The notes under the pieces: generated by a model | Told to the model about the DNA's origin: nothing | Databases searched by the model: none | What the model saw: only the letters and a program-made list of their open reading frames with translations | DNA from: a virus | IMG/VR virus record: IMGVR_UViG_3300032323_001134 | Span: 1 to 24,867 of that record | Strand: one strand, 5' to 3' | DNA length: 24,867 nucleotides | Translations under genes and position numbers: made by a program | Shown: positions 1 through 7,461 of the stretch, one piece after another | How positions within the stretch are numbered: the first letter of the stretch is position 1 | Layout: every line of letters starts with the position of its first letter

Positions 1-1
1 A

Positions 2-499
2 CACGAAACAGTGAACTTCTTTGTAGGTACAGAAGTTGAACATTCACCTGCGTATGGGCAAAGAACTTTGTTTGTTGTAGGAGTACATGATGCTGATACC
101 GTGATGGATACAGCACTGGCCAATAACTGTACACATATCTATTTCGGTGCCAATCAAAGTTTTCCAAAACTGGACACCAATGATGGTGATGGATGGAGAA
201 GTTGGGAGGAGATGATTCGTCCATGCTTGGATGCCGATTGTCTTTGCACTCTAGATATTGACGTTAATCAAGCAGAAGGCCTGTTGGAAAGTATGTTGGT
301 CGAATATCATAACTTTATTCCAATGGTCAGTGTCAAACTACCTTACATACAACAATTTGGTTACAATGCCACACTCAAGATTGATGACAAAGATTTTAAA
401 GCCACCAATCCTGGAGTATGGTGTCATAGTCTGCATGCGTTACAAAAACGTTCAGCATTCACTGACTGGTCTAAATACACTCAAGACGAGACACTATAA
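2..499 (+). CDS. Conserved phage-type protein, 5' end outside the window
   Basis: The reading frame is open from the first bases to a TAA at 497-499 (165 codons seen). A GTG at 11 could be read as a start, but it has no ribosome binding site and the frame continues upstream of it, so I treat the gene as 5'-truncated by the window edge. Near the visible N-terminus is the stretch VGTEVEHSPAYG, then a hydrophobic strand (TLFVVGV), and later THIYFGANQSF, an acidic LDIDVNQ segment and ATNPGVW. The alternation of strands and helices suggests a compact alpha/beta fold. I see no signal peptide, membrane segment or catalytic motif I can name. The next gene starts one base after the stop, so they are probably co-translated. 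The style resembles conserved hypothetical proteins of T4-like aquatic phages; no function is claimed. Confidence 0.7.
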   Translation, partial: HETVNFFVGTEVEHSPAYGQRTLFVVGVHDADTVMDTALANNCTHIYFGANQSFPKLDTNDGDGWRSWEEMIRPCLDADCLCTLDIDVNQAEGLLESMLVEYHNFIPMVSVKLPYIQQFGYNATLKIDDKDFKATNPGVWCHSLHALQKRSAFTDWSKYTQDETL

Positions 500-500
500 T

Positions 501-1004
501 ATGGCACAACTATATCGCATTACACCCTTGGAAAAGAAGTCAATGGAATATTTTGTTGATGTGTTTGAACGCATGCCCGACGGCACTATTCGTGGCTTTG
601 ATGTCACAGAAACCTGGCGTTGGGGACAAGCATTTAGAGAACTGGACGAGCCTGTGATGGACATGGAAACAGATCGAGTTCACTGCCGCCCTGATGTAGG
701 CTGGGGCTGTGAGTTAGATGATCTGTGTGCTGTATATGTAAACTTTAGTGATGGTTTTACCGATCAAGAAAAAGAAGAAATTGAAGCTATCTTGCGTTGG
801 GAATCCGAAGACGAAGATGGTCGTTGTGGTACTGCCTGGTTGTATGACGGTGATCATAATTGGGAAATTGAAGACGATCATGTTGCCGTTTTAGGCCCTA
901 TAAAGATTGACCTTGTTGACGAAGAAGCATATAATGAGGTTATAGAAGAAAATGTTCAACCCACTAAACTAGAGCCATCTACCGATTGGCCATTTAAATC
1001 ATGA
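501..1004 (+). CDS. Acidic phage protein of unknown function
   Basis: This is a 167-residue protein. The frame stays open far upstream (to 258), but that part lies inside the preceding gene. The ATG at 501, one base after the upstream stop, is the sensible start. The protein is strongly acidic, with clusters such as ESEDEDG and EIEDDH, and has aromatic motifs (TWRWGQAF, GWGCELDD). There is no signal peptide or membrane segment. It ends with an ATGA overlap onto the T-fold protein at 1001, so the two are translationally coupled. I do not recognise a domain. A soluble acidic protein of this size could be a DNA mimic or a binding partner, but nothing in the sequence proves that. Confidence 0.75.
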   Translation: MAQLYRITPLEKKSMEYFVDVFERMPDGTIRGFDVTETWRWGQAFRELDEPVMDMETDRVHCRPDVGWGCELDDLCAVYVNFSDGFTDQEKEEIEAILRWESEDEDGRCGTAWLYDGDHNWEIEDDHVAVLGPIKIDLVDEEAYNEVIEENVQPTKLEPSTDWPFKS

Positions 1005-1450
1005 ATCAAGAACAAAGAGACACAGTGAATCGTATCATGGAAAGTGCAGAGCGCAAGATCTGGGTGACTTTCCGCAAAGAAGGCATCCATAAATATCCTG
1101 CGGCTGCAACTGATCCACAGTTGGCCACTGGAGACCAATATGATGTATCGTTCCTTGCTAGTCCTCATCGCCATATATTCCATTTCAGGGTGTGGATCGA
1201 TGTGTTCCATAATGACAGGGACATCGAGTTTATCCAATTCAAACGATGGATCGAGTCGCTGTATAATGGTCAAGGTTCCGTTTTAAGCCTTGATTATAAG
1301 TCTTGCGAGATGATCGCAGACGATCTGTATCTACAAATTGCCGGCCGTTATCCTGGTCGCGCTGTGTGGATTGATGTAGCCGAAGATGGTGAGAACGGCT
1401 GCCTCATTAAGTATAATACTCACCGTCCTAATCTTTCAATCGTTATTTAA
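1001..1450 (+). CDS. Probable T-fold protein, QueD/6-pyruvoyl-tetrahydropterin synthase-like
   Basis: The protein is 149 residues, and its ATG overlaps the upstream stop (ATGA). It looks like a divergent tunnelling-fold (T-fold) protein. It has H30 in a GIHKYPAA segment and a histidine cluster HRHIFHF (H56, H58, H61), where QueD and PTPS keep their Zn-binding HGH. A strand-helix follows (RDIEFIQFKRWIESLY) where the family has the D-F-x-x-L-K segment. A late S-C-E motif (101-103) sits where QueD has the substrate-holding P-T-x-E. The last strands (AVWIDVAEDGENG) fit the family's closing beta-hairpin. Exact metal ligands are inferred. A canonical QueD is encoded separately at 10325, so this would be a second T-fold protein. 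It may be a paralogue acting on a pterin or deazaguanine, or a structural relative without activity. Confidence 0.55.
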   Translation: MNQEQRDTVNRIMESAERKIWVTFRKEGIHKYPAAATDPQLATGDQYDVSFLASPHRHIFHFRVWIDVFHNDRDIEFIQFKRWIESLYNGQGSVLSLDYKSCEMIADDLYLQIAGRYPGRAVWIDVAEDGENGCLIKYNTHRPNLSIVI

Positions 1451-1461
1451 AGGAAATCAAC

Positions 1462-1731
1462 ATGGGCAAGCCCACGTTCAAACCCAACCCTCGTAGTCGT
1501 GCTGTCTGGGAAGACCTAGATCGTTATCTCAACTTCTGTGTGGACTATGGTTATCGCTATGATCCAGCGGATCTTTACAACAACAAGTCTTATCCGTTTC
1601 AACAGTTCCGCAAGCTAGAAGCAGGCAAAGACCCTAAGAATATGTGGTATGAAGACGCTCGCAGATTTGCCGGCTATCGTCCAGACTTCCGTCGAGATGA
1701 TCGTCGACCAAGAAGCGACTATAGAAAATAA
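1462..1731 (+). CDS. Small basic phage protein, unknown function
   Basis: The protein is 89 residues, with a good ribosome binding site (AAAGGA, 1450-1455) before ATG 1462. It is rich in Tyr, Asp and Arg. It begins with a Lys/Pro-rich head (GKPTFKPNPRSR), continues with an aromatic core (YLNFCVDYGYRYDPADLY) and ends in a strongly basic tail full of Arg and Asp (RRDDRRPRSDYRK). The tail suggests contact with nucleic acid, which is inference only. The type resembles short conserved proteins of T4-like aquatic phages. I recognise no domain. Confidence 0.75.
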   Translation: MGKPTFKPNPRSRAVWEDLDRYLNFCVDYGYRYDPADLYNNKSYPFQQFRKLEAGKDPKNMWYEDARRFAGYRPDFRRDDRRPRSDYRK

Positions 1732-1732
1732 A

Positions 1733-2101
1733 ATGAATTACTATTTTATATACGATCTTGAGAACTATAATCTTCTCATGAAGATATCTAAAAATATAAG
1801 ATTGTTGTATAAAAATCAAGCTGACTTTCAAATGGAGGAAGTTCGCCCTGAGCAGTTTGAAATGCCAGGTGCAAATTATTTTTTAATAGAAAGTCAGCTG
1901 TGGTTTCTTGGTAAAGTATTGTGCGAACTATCATATATTTTTAAAAACAAAAATACGGTTAAGACTGGTGATACTTTTATCTATGATACAAACAATATTA
2001 TATTAGATCAAGCAGTTGATTTGCTGTGTGCTGGCAACGACATTGTTGTTAAAAAAATTGATTACAAGTTTTATCAAGAAAAATTTAAAAATTATCTATG
2101 A
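1733..2101 (+). CDS. AT-rich gene of unknown function
   Basis: This is a 122-residue protein. The frame is open from 1649, but that part lies inside the previous gene. The ATG at 1733, two bases after the previous stop, fits the packing. The protein is rich in Ile, Asn, Tyr and Lys (for example ISKNIRLLYKNQ and KKIDYKFYQEKFKNYL) and looks soluble and helical. Base composition is strikingly low in GC: I count 14/60 for 1741-1800 and 10/60 for 2041-2100, against 29/60 for 12901-12960 in the second sugar cassette. That suggests a recent arrival together with the methyltransferase at 2098, with which it shares an ATGA overlap. No domain is recognised. Confidence 0.7.
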   Translation: MNYYFIYDLENYNLLMKISKNIRLLYKNQADFQMEEVRPEQFEMPGANYFLIESQLWFLGKVLCELSYIFKNKNTVKTGDTFIYDTNNIILDQAVDLLCAGNDIVVKKIDYKFYQEKFKNYL

Positions 2102-2844
2102 TCAATTATAAACCAACTTTATCTAAATCTCTAGATTTGGGAATGGACATCCGTAGCGAGCCGCAAACTGATCTGGAAAACTTGCTGTCACATCATAAAC
2201 ACCTGTTCCAGGATCGTGTGGTACTTGATTTAGCATGTTATACTGGAGTTTCAAGTAACTACGCAAAACATTGTAATGCAAAATTTGTAATCGGTGTTGA
2301 TTACGACGAAACAGCACTGTCCGTTGCCAAAGAAAATTTTTCAGGAGATCGGATAGAATTTTTGTGTCAGGATGTTGAAGATTCTCTTTTGTTACAACCA
2401 CTTGTAAATTTGTCGCAAGTGGTGATATCGTTTGGAGCAATATATCATTTAACTAACTCGTACAAACTATTAGAAACTCTAGCGCAACCTCACATTGAAT
2501 ATTTGTTACTTGACACATTGTACGGCCCAGAAACCAATAATCCTGAGGTATATTGTAGATTTGAAAATAAAATTATGTCAAACAACCAAACAAAACAAAT
2601 TATACCAAAGTATGCGCACAACCTACCTTGGTTTATAAAGCAACTTGACGTTTTTGATTTTGGTATGGACCGTGTAGAGAAATATTATACAACCACAGAC
2701 TTTTCCAAGGTCAAAGATCTTTCTGCAAATATGCGCATGACAATGAGATTTTTTAATCGAAAAAAATTTACAAATAAACAATCACTAACAGCAGATGAAG
2801 TTTGGGAATGGTCAGCTGATAACTTAATACAGGAAATACAATGA
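2098..2844 (+). CDS. Class I SAM-dependent methyltransferase
   Basis: The 248-residue protein has a Rossmann methyltransferase core. Motif I is VLDLACYTGVSS (residues 42-53), where the usual second glycine of the loop is replaced (ACYTG). The acidic ribose-binding end of strand 2 is VIGVDYD (64-70). A motif III/IV-like region (CQDVEDS, then VVISFGAIYHL) follows. The C-terminal part is helical and holds no extra domain I can name. It overlaps both neighbours by ATGA, and it opens a cassette with a glycosyltransferase, GalE epimerase, oxygenase and aminotransferase. A role in methylating a sugar or a small precursor is therefore plausible. The substrate cannot be read from the sequence. Composition is AT-rich like the gene before it. 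Confidence 0.85.
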   Translation: MINYKPTLSKSLDLGMDIRSEPQTDLENLLSHHKHLFQDRVVLDLACYTGVSSNYAKHCNAKFVIGVDYDETALSVAKENFSGDRIEFLCQDVEDSLLLQPLVNLSQVVISFGAIYHLTNSYKLLETLAQPHIEYLLLDTLYGPETNNPEVYCRFENKIMSNNQTKQIIPKYAHNLPWFIKQLDVFDFGMDRVEKYYTTTDFSKVKDLSANMRMTMRFFNRKKFTNKQSLTADEVWEWSADNLIQEIQ

Positions 2845-4040
2845 GAAAACTTTTTTACATGGGGCTGGAAAGTTATGAGGCCCGCTATACTCTACAACTT
2901 ACAGAATGGAATCGGCGTGTGTTTGACCGCCGTGGACTAGATGTAGTTTATGTGCCTGGTAGCACCATTGACAACACTCAAAGCATCAGTGTAGGTCAAG
3001 TGCTAGACGCACATGGTCGCAGTTACTTTAGTATGAGCCAGATGATGAATTTGGTACAAATGATGAGAAACGGAGAAGTCACAAATGAAGATGTTATCTA
3101 CTTTGAAGACATGTTTCAGCCCGGTATCGAGAGCTTACCTTATATTCTCGATCAAGTTGATCCTGCTCAGCGTCCTAGGATTTTTGTTCGTTGTCTTGCT
3201 CAAGCCATTGATCCTGATGATTTCGTTCATGTCTGGGGCATGGCAGAGTGGATGTCAACGTATGAAAAGATGGTTAACCAATTTGTCACAGGTGTGTTAG
3301 CCACCAACGAAGAGATGGTTGCCCATATGCGTATTGCCGGCTGGAAGGCGCCAATCTATAACATTAGTGGCCTGGCATTCGGCAAGGAAGAAGTTCTAGA
3401 ACGCATCGGTGGCGCTAAAAATATTAAACCATTTGAACAAAGACAAAAGCGTGTGGGTTTTGCCGCACGTTTTGACCAAGAGAAACAACCTGGATTCTTC
3501 ATGGACTTGGCCGAAGAGTATCAACGAGTTTATAAAGACGTGAGCTTTGCTGTGTTCTCAGGCGGACCGTTAAGGTCAAACAACCCTGACTATGTAAAAC
3601 GTGCTCGCAAGATGAGTGACGAAGGTACACTACAGATTTTTGAAAATCTTTCAAAGAACGAATACTATGCTCTGGTCAACGATACTCGTGTGTTGTTTAA
3701 TTGTGCTTTACAAGACTGGGTATCAAACACAGTAAGCGAAGCAGATACATTGGGTGCCAATGTGTTGTACCCTGCTTATCGTAGTTTTCCTGAAACCTTT
3801 GCCAATGATCCTGATCGACTCTACATTCCTTGGAGTGAAGATGACCCATTCAATAAGTTGGCGTTGTTGCTGGAGAAGCCACATCACAACATGGGGTTGA
3901 TCTCAGACTGGAACAATGGTACTGTGGATCGTGTTGTTGACATCCTTGAAGGCAAAGGCGAGCAATGGATGCGTAGCGGTGCTCGGTATCGTGACCATGT
4001 GGCTCATGCCAAATATCCTGTAGTGAAGATCGAATCATGA
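2841..4040 (+). CDS. GT-B fold glycosyltransferase (GT4-like)
   Basis: The protein is 399 residues, with a start overlapping the upstream stop and AGGAAA nearby as ribosome binding site. The C-terminal half carries the usual GT4 signals. KRVGFAARFDQEKQPGFF (203-220) has the Arg and Lys that normally hold the donor diphosphate (R210, K215). SGGP (240-243) closes a strand. SKNEYYALVNDTRVLFNCAL is followed by VSEADTLGANVLYP, where E300 is the likely donor-ribose ligand. The N-terminal half is a less conserved acceptor domain. No signal peptide or membrane anchor is seen, so it acts in the cytoplasm. Lying between a methyltransferase and a GalE-type epimerase, it probably transfers a sugar supplied by the epimerase. 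The acceptor (virion protein, DNA base or lipid) is unknown. Confidence 0.8.
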   Translation: MRKLFYMGLESYEARYTLQLTEWNRRVFDRRGLDVVYVPGSTIDNTQSISVGQVLDAHGRSYFSMSQMMNLVQMMRNGEVTNEDVIYFEDMFQPGIESLPYILDQVDPAQRPRIFVRCLAQAIDPDDFVHVWGMAEWMSTYEKMVNQFVTGVLATNEEMVAHMRIAGWKAPIYNISGLAFGKEEVLERIGGAKNIKPFEQRQKRVGFAARFDQEKQPGFFMDLAEEYQRVYKDVSFAVFSGGPLRSNNPDYVKRARKMSDEGTLQIFENLSKNEYYALVNDTRVLFNCALQDWVSNTVSEADTLGANVLYPAYRSFPETFANDPDRLYIPWSEDDPFNKLALLLEKPHHNMGLISDWNNGTVDRVVDILEGKGEQWMRSGARYRDHVAHAKYPVVKIES

Positions 4041-4984
4041 GAGTAATTGTCACTGGAGCCGCAGGATACATTGGTGGCCAAACTGTTCTTAATCTGATTG
4101 ACCAAGGGCACAGTGTCTACGGCATTGATCAAAACTTGCCGCCTGCACATCTTGAAAATTGTGGGTGCAAGTGGCTTACTGGAGATTTTGCTGGTGAGAT
4201 TGCACTAGATTCAGTACAACGGTTTCAACCTGATGCTATTATTCATTGTGCTGGAACTAGTTTAGTAGGTCCTAGTGTTACTAATCCAATGCTCTACTAC
4301 GAGAATAACTTTGTTAAGACTAAGATAATGTTAGATTATCTAATCAAACAAAATCTTACCAATATTCGAATAGTGTTTAGTTCATCAGCGGCCACATACG
4401 GCGAACCTATCATGACCCCGTGTCAGGAAGAAGATCCTGCTATTCCTATAAGCCCCTATGGTGAAAGCAAGCTCATGGTTGAACTGATGATGAAAAGTTA
4501 TGCCACAGCGTATGGTTTGGATTTTGTAGCATTTCGGTATTTCAACGCCTGTGGTGCAGACAGCCAAGGCCGCCATGGACAAGCGCCAGGTGCCACGCAT
4601 ATCATTGCTCGAGTACTTGAAAGCATCAAAGATGGAAAAACATTCACTCTCAACGGTGATGGCTATCCCACACAAGATGGCACTTGCATTAGAGATTACA
4701 TACACGTAGAAGATCTTGCTGAGGCACATATCATGGCCATGAATCCCGCAGTTCCTGTTGGTATTTTTAATCTAGGCACCAACCAAGGATTCAGCAATCG
4801 CAATATCATTGCCATGGCTGAAAAAATAACAGCACAGCAGGTCGACTTAGAAATTGGCCCAGTTCGTGCAGGAGATCCAGCTGTGCTTACTGCATCTGCA
4901 GATCGATTTACTTCCATTGGGTGGTCTCCTAAATTTTCTTTAGAGCACATGGTTCAACATGCTTGGAATTGGTATAATAGATGA
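4037..4984 (+). CDS. galE: UDP-glucose 4-epimerase-like NAD-dependent epimerase
   Basis: This 315-residue short-chain dehydrogenase/epimerase is slightly shorter than typical GalE (about 340). The N-terminal NAD-binding motif is TGAAGYIGG (6-14), with the acidic end of strand 2 near GIDQN. The catalytic triad is clear: SSSAATYG (115-122) and YGESK (Y141, K145). FRYFNACGA (167-175) and the substrate-loop segment NGDGYPTQDGTCIRDYIHV (206-224) are textbook GalE. It would interconvert UDP-glucose and UDP-galactose or the N-acetyl forms, providing donor for the glycosyltransferase just upstream (ATGA overlap). Substrate preference cannot be fixed here, so the symbol indicates family rather than proven activity. 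Confidence 0.88.
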   Translation: MRVIVTGAAGYIGGQTVLNLIDQGHSVYGIDQNLPPAHLENCGCKWLTGDFAGEIALDSVQRFQPDAIIHCAGTSLVGPSVTNPMLYYENNFVKTKIMLDYLIKQNLTNIRIVFSSSAATYGEPIMTPCQEEDPAIPISPYGESKLMVELMMKSYATAYGLDFVAFRYFNACGADSQGRHGQAPGATHIIARVLESIKDGKTFTLNGDGYPTQDGTCIRDYIHVEDLAEAHIMAMNPAVPVGIFNLGTNQGFSNRNIIAMAEKITAQQVDLEIGPVRAGDPAVLTASADRFTSIGWSPKFSLEHMVQHAWNWYNR

Positions 4985-5595
4985 GCAATGACCACCAACT
5001 GTATAAAAACAGTTTAAAAAATTGGAAAGATACAACTGTTCATTTTCGTGGCACAGTTCCTGTAAATTGGAGCGACAAAGATCTCAATGATCTAAAATGG
5101 GAAGAAACTTTTTGTATTGATGAACTGCCAGTTGACGATTTGTGGAACACATCGGCTACTGAATTCAAACTTTGGCAAGAAGATCTATATCGATCTTGGG
5201 GACATATCAAACCAGCTACACAGCACTATATGTCATTTGAACCAAGATTGGAATTTGATCTTTCAAACATACTAGCGAAGATTGGATCAACCAATGGTTC
5301 GTTCACATTGAATTTTATGAAAATACCAGCAGGGAGAATAATACCCTGGCACTGTGATACCTATGGGTATGCTATTAACAAGTTCAATGTTCCACCTGAC
5401 CGCATCACTGACATACAAAGAACTATTGTTTTTATGGAAGACTGGTCTTTTGGTCAAGTCGTACAATTTGGAGACTCAGTGCTGTCACACTGGAAAGCTG
5501 GAGAATTATACACCTGGCAACACGAAGCCTGGCATGGACTAGCTAACTTTGGTAACAAAGATGTAGTAATTATGCAGATTACAAATTATGAATAA
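4981..5595 (+). CDS. 2OG-Fe(II) oxygenase / aspartyl-hydroxylase-like protein
   Basis: The 204-residue protein has the layout of a double-stranded beta-helix oxygenase. PAGRIIPWHCD (116-126) supplies the HxD metal pair H124 and D126. The distal histidine is in WHGLANFG (H185), with H181 as an alternative. R147 (DIQRTIVF) or a nearby basic residue may hold 2-oxoglutarate. The strand WKAGELYTWQHEAWHG, followed by NKDVVIMQIT, is the usual last part of this fold. The start overlaps the stop of galE by 4 nt; no separate ribosome binding site is seen, so translation is likely coupled. It probably hydroxylates a sugar, peptide or small molecule in the same pathway. The substrate is unknown. Confidence 0.65.
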   Translation: MSNDHQLYKNSLKNWKDTTVHFRGTVPVNWSDKDLNDLKWEETFCIDELPVDDLWNTSATEFKLWQEDLYRSWGHIKPATQHYMSFEPRLEFDLSNILAKIGSTNGSFTLNFMKIPAGRIIPWHCDTYGYAINKFNVPPDRITDIQRTIVFMEDWSFGQVVQFGDSVLSHWKAGELYTWQHEAWHGLANFGNKDVVIMQITNYE

Positions 5596-6487
5596 GCCTA
5601 CCCTTGTTAATTTAAAATCGTTGCCCTATGGTGGAGCTCAATACGTAGTAACTCCTGACCTTGAGCAATTTGTTAAATCCGCGATTGCAAAAGCAACCGA
5701 AGATAACTGTCTTTGGAACACCAATGTCAAACAAAAATTCTTAGATCTATATAGATCTTGGATAACACAATCAAAACTCAATACTATAGTTGGGTTGGAA
5801 GATTTTCCAATAGCAACATTTAGTTCTGGCACTACTGAAGCGTTTGATAAATTTTATCTTAAAAATTTACATCGTCGTCTTCGTTACTTCCGCGGCGAGT
5901 ACATGTACCATCAAGTAGCCGGGCGGCAGTATTTTAAAGAAGCCAAATTTGTTGAAGACGATGATCTTGACAGTAATGATGTTCTAGTACTCAGCTTGCC
6001 ATTCTCCGACACAGGAAATGCTCATCATGCCATGGAAGAAACCTTGAGGAAATGTACTGCCCTTGGTATTCCGGTTTTATTGGATTGTGCATATTTTGGC
6101 ATTTGTTCAGGCATAGAATTCAACTTAAATTATAAATGTATCACTGATCTAACTTTTAGTCTAAGCAAAACTTTTCCTGTGCCACATCTTAGAATTGGTA
6201 TGAGATTAACACGCACAGACGATGATGACGCACTGTTAGTGATGAATAAAACAGATTACGTCAATCGATTGAGTTGTGCGGTAGGAGTTGAACTGCTAGA
6301 AAATTTTTCTCCTGACATGATTGTTGATCGCTATCAAAAATCTCAAATTGAACTCTGCAATAATTTGGGTGTAACCCCAAGCCAATGTGTTATTTTTGGT
6401 ATTGACGAATCTGAAAACTACTCTCAATACAATCGAGGTGGTACAACAAATCGATTATGTTTATCAAAATATCTAAATAATGTTTGA
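5588..6487 (+). CDS. PLP-dependent aminotransferase-like protein (fold type I)
   Basis: This 299-residue protein is shorter than usual fold-type-I aminotransferases (350-420). SSGTTEAFDKF (79-89) is a phosphate-cup-like turn. LSLPFSDTGNAHH (135-147) matches the N-P-x-x-P-x-G region. LLDCAYFG (164-171) holds the Asp that pairs with the pyridine nitrogen. FSLSKTFPVPHLRIGMR (190-206) contains the likely Schiff-base K194. The small domain seems reduced, so activity may be specialised. It overlaps the oxygenase by 8 nt and closes the cassette. An amino-sugar step is a natural guess given GalE and glycosyltransferase nearby, but an amino-acid substrate is equally possible. Confidence 0.65.
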   Translation: MNKPTLVNLKSLPYGGAQYVVTPDLEQFVKSAIAKATEDNCLWNTNVKQKFLDLYRSWITQSKLNTIVGLEDFPIATFSSGTTEAFDKFYLKNLHRRLRYFRGEYMYHQVAGRQYFKEAKFVEDDDLDSNDVLVLSLPFSDTGNAHHAMEETLRKCTALGIPVLLDCAYFGICSGIEFNLNYKCITDLTFSLSKTFPVPHLRIGMRLTRTDDDDALLVMNKTDYVNRLSCAVGVELLENFSPDMIVDRYQKSQIELCNNLGVTPSQCVIFGIDESENYSQYNRGGTTNRLCLSKYLNNV

Positions 6488-6502
6488 CATTGATCTAAAT
6501 AA
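6471..6502 (+). promoter_or_regulatory. Two T4-late-promoter-like sites before folE
   Basis: The 10-mer ATCTAAATAA occurs twice, at 6471-6480 (across the end of the aminotransferase gene) and 6493-6502, 22 bases apart. TCTAAATA differs from the T4 late promoter TATAAATA at one position. Spacing to folE (start 6557) leaves leaders of about 50-70 nt. This is a motif match only. Confidence 0.45.
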
Positions 6503-6545
6503 CCTTTACAATAGCAACAAGACTGGTCATCCACGACCCTAACTC

Positions 6546-6559
6546 GGAGAAATAAATTG
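6546..6559 (+). promoter_or_regulatory. Ribosome binding site fixing the TTG start of folE
   Basis: GGAG at 6546-6549 lies 7 nt before TTG 6557-6559. No ATG or GTG in this frame lies at a better distance, and the protein begins with a plausible MTTFTTQDLE, so TTG is the best start. Confidence 0.7.
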
Positions 6560-7384
6560 ACAACATTTACAACACAAGATCTAGAAAATTCTAAAAAAAT
6601 AGTAGACGAAGCACCGTATCATCCTGGATATGAAGATGCAGTTCCTAATCCAACTGGTCTGGACGCAATGGCAGGCGATGGCGGATACCAAGAAGAAAAG
6701 TATCTAGGAAACTATCTTCGCTTCAAAATGAAACGTGAGGGCAAACGTTTCTGGGCAGGCGATAACATCAGCGATTATGTCACTGAAGAAAACAAAGAAC
6801 AACTAATCGATGAAGCCGCGGAAGCATTTGAAACAGTGCTTGATCGGTTGCTGATTGATCGTGAAAGCGATCCTAACTCACGAGGCACAGCACGTAGACT
6901 TGCCAAAATGTACTTTAACGAAATAATGGCAGGAAGATATGATCCAGCACCTGATGCAACCGCTTTTCCAAATGATAGCAAAGATCGTTATAGTGGTATG
7001 CTTGTTGTTCGTAGCGAGTTGCGTAGTATGTGCAGTCATCATCATCAACCAGTTTCAGGAGTCGCCTATATTGGAATCATTGCCGCGCAGAAGCTTATCG
7101 GATTGTCGAAGTACACACGCATTGCCCAGTGGTGTGCTCGGCGGGGCACACTACAAGAAGAACTGTGCAATGACATAGCACGTGAAATCATGAAGGCTAC
7201 AGATTCAGAAAATGTGGGTGTGTATATTCAAGCCACGCATGGTTGCTGTGAAAATCGTGGTATTATGGCACACAGTTCATTGACTCAAACTACGGTTCTT
7301 CAAGGTGTATTCCAAAGTGATCCAGCAACTAAGAAAGAGTTCATGGATAATATCAAGCTACAACAAGAGTTTGCGCCAAGGTAA
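6557..7384 (+). CDS. folE: GTP cyclohydrolase I
   Basis: This 275-residue protein starts at TTG. An N-terminal extension of about 80 residues precedes the conserved core. The core shows DPNSRGTARRLAKMYF (105-120), the zinc and active-site motif SMCSHHHQP (C159, H161, H162; family CEHH), GLSKYTRIAQWCARRGTLQEEL (182-203), and HGCCENRG (228-235), which gives the second zinc cysteine. It converts GTP to dihydroneopterin triphosphate, the shared first step of folate and 7-deazaguanine synthesis. Because queD and queE are also in the window, the deazaguanine role is preferred. It has its own leader with late-like sites, and a strong terminator follows at 7410-7459. Confidence 0.92.
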   Translation: MTTFTTQDLENSKKIVDEAPYHPGYEDAVPNPTGLDAMAGDGGYQEEKYLGNYLRFKMKREGKRFWAGDNISDYVTEENKEQLIDEAAEAFETVLDRLLIDRESDPNSRGTARRLAKMYFNEIMAGRYDPAPDATAFPNDSKDRYSGMLVVRSELRSMCSHHHQPVSGVAYIGIIAAQKLIGLSKYTRIAQWCARRGTLQEELCNDIAREIMKATDSENVGVYIQATHGCCENRGIMAHSSLTQTTVLQGVFQSDPATKKEFMDNIKLQQEFAPR

Positions 7385-7401
7385 GTGAGCACTAACCTGA
7401 G

Positions 7402-7430
7402 TTGACCAGAAAATCCAGATTAGTTATAAT
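7402..7430 (+). promoter_or_regulatory. Strong sigma70-type promoter of the lipoprotein gene
   Basis: The -35 TTGACC is at 7402-7407 and a perfect -10 TATAAT at 7425-7430, with the ideal 17-nt spacer. The predicted start of transcription is near 7437, giving a leader of about 25 nt without a ribosome binding site. The same -35/-10 pair with a 17-nt spacer recurs at 24392 and 24495. Confidence 0.8.
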
Positions 7431-7459
7431 AATACTATTATAAACTAGTCTGGATTTTT
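7410..7459 (+). terminator. Long stem terminator of folE, overlapping the next promoter
   Basis: The left arm is 7410-7431 and the right arm 7436-7458, with loop ATAC (7432-7435). The arms pair along their whole length except for one bulged T and one G-T wobble. The A-run at the base of the left arm and T-run 7455-7459 give a bidirectional rho-independent terminator. The -10 box of the downstream promoter lies inside the left arm. The ATG of the next gene follows two bases after the T-run region. Confidence 0.8.
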
Positions 7460-7461
7460 CT

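Noticed and set aside
258-500. Upstream extension of the acidic gene at 501
   Set aside because: It lies wholly inside the preceding gene, and the ATG at 501 fits the tight packing.
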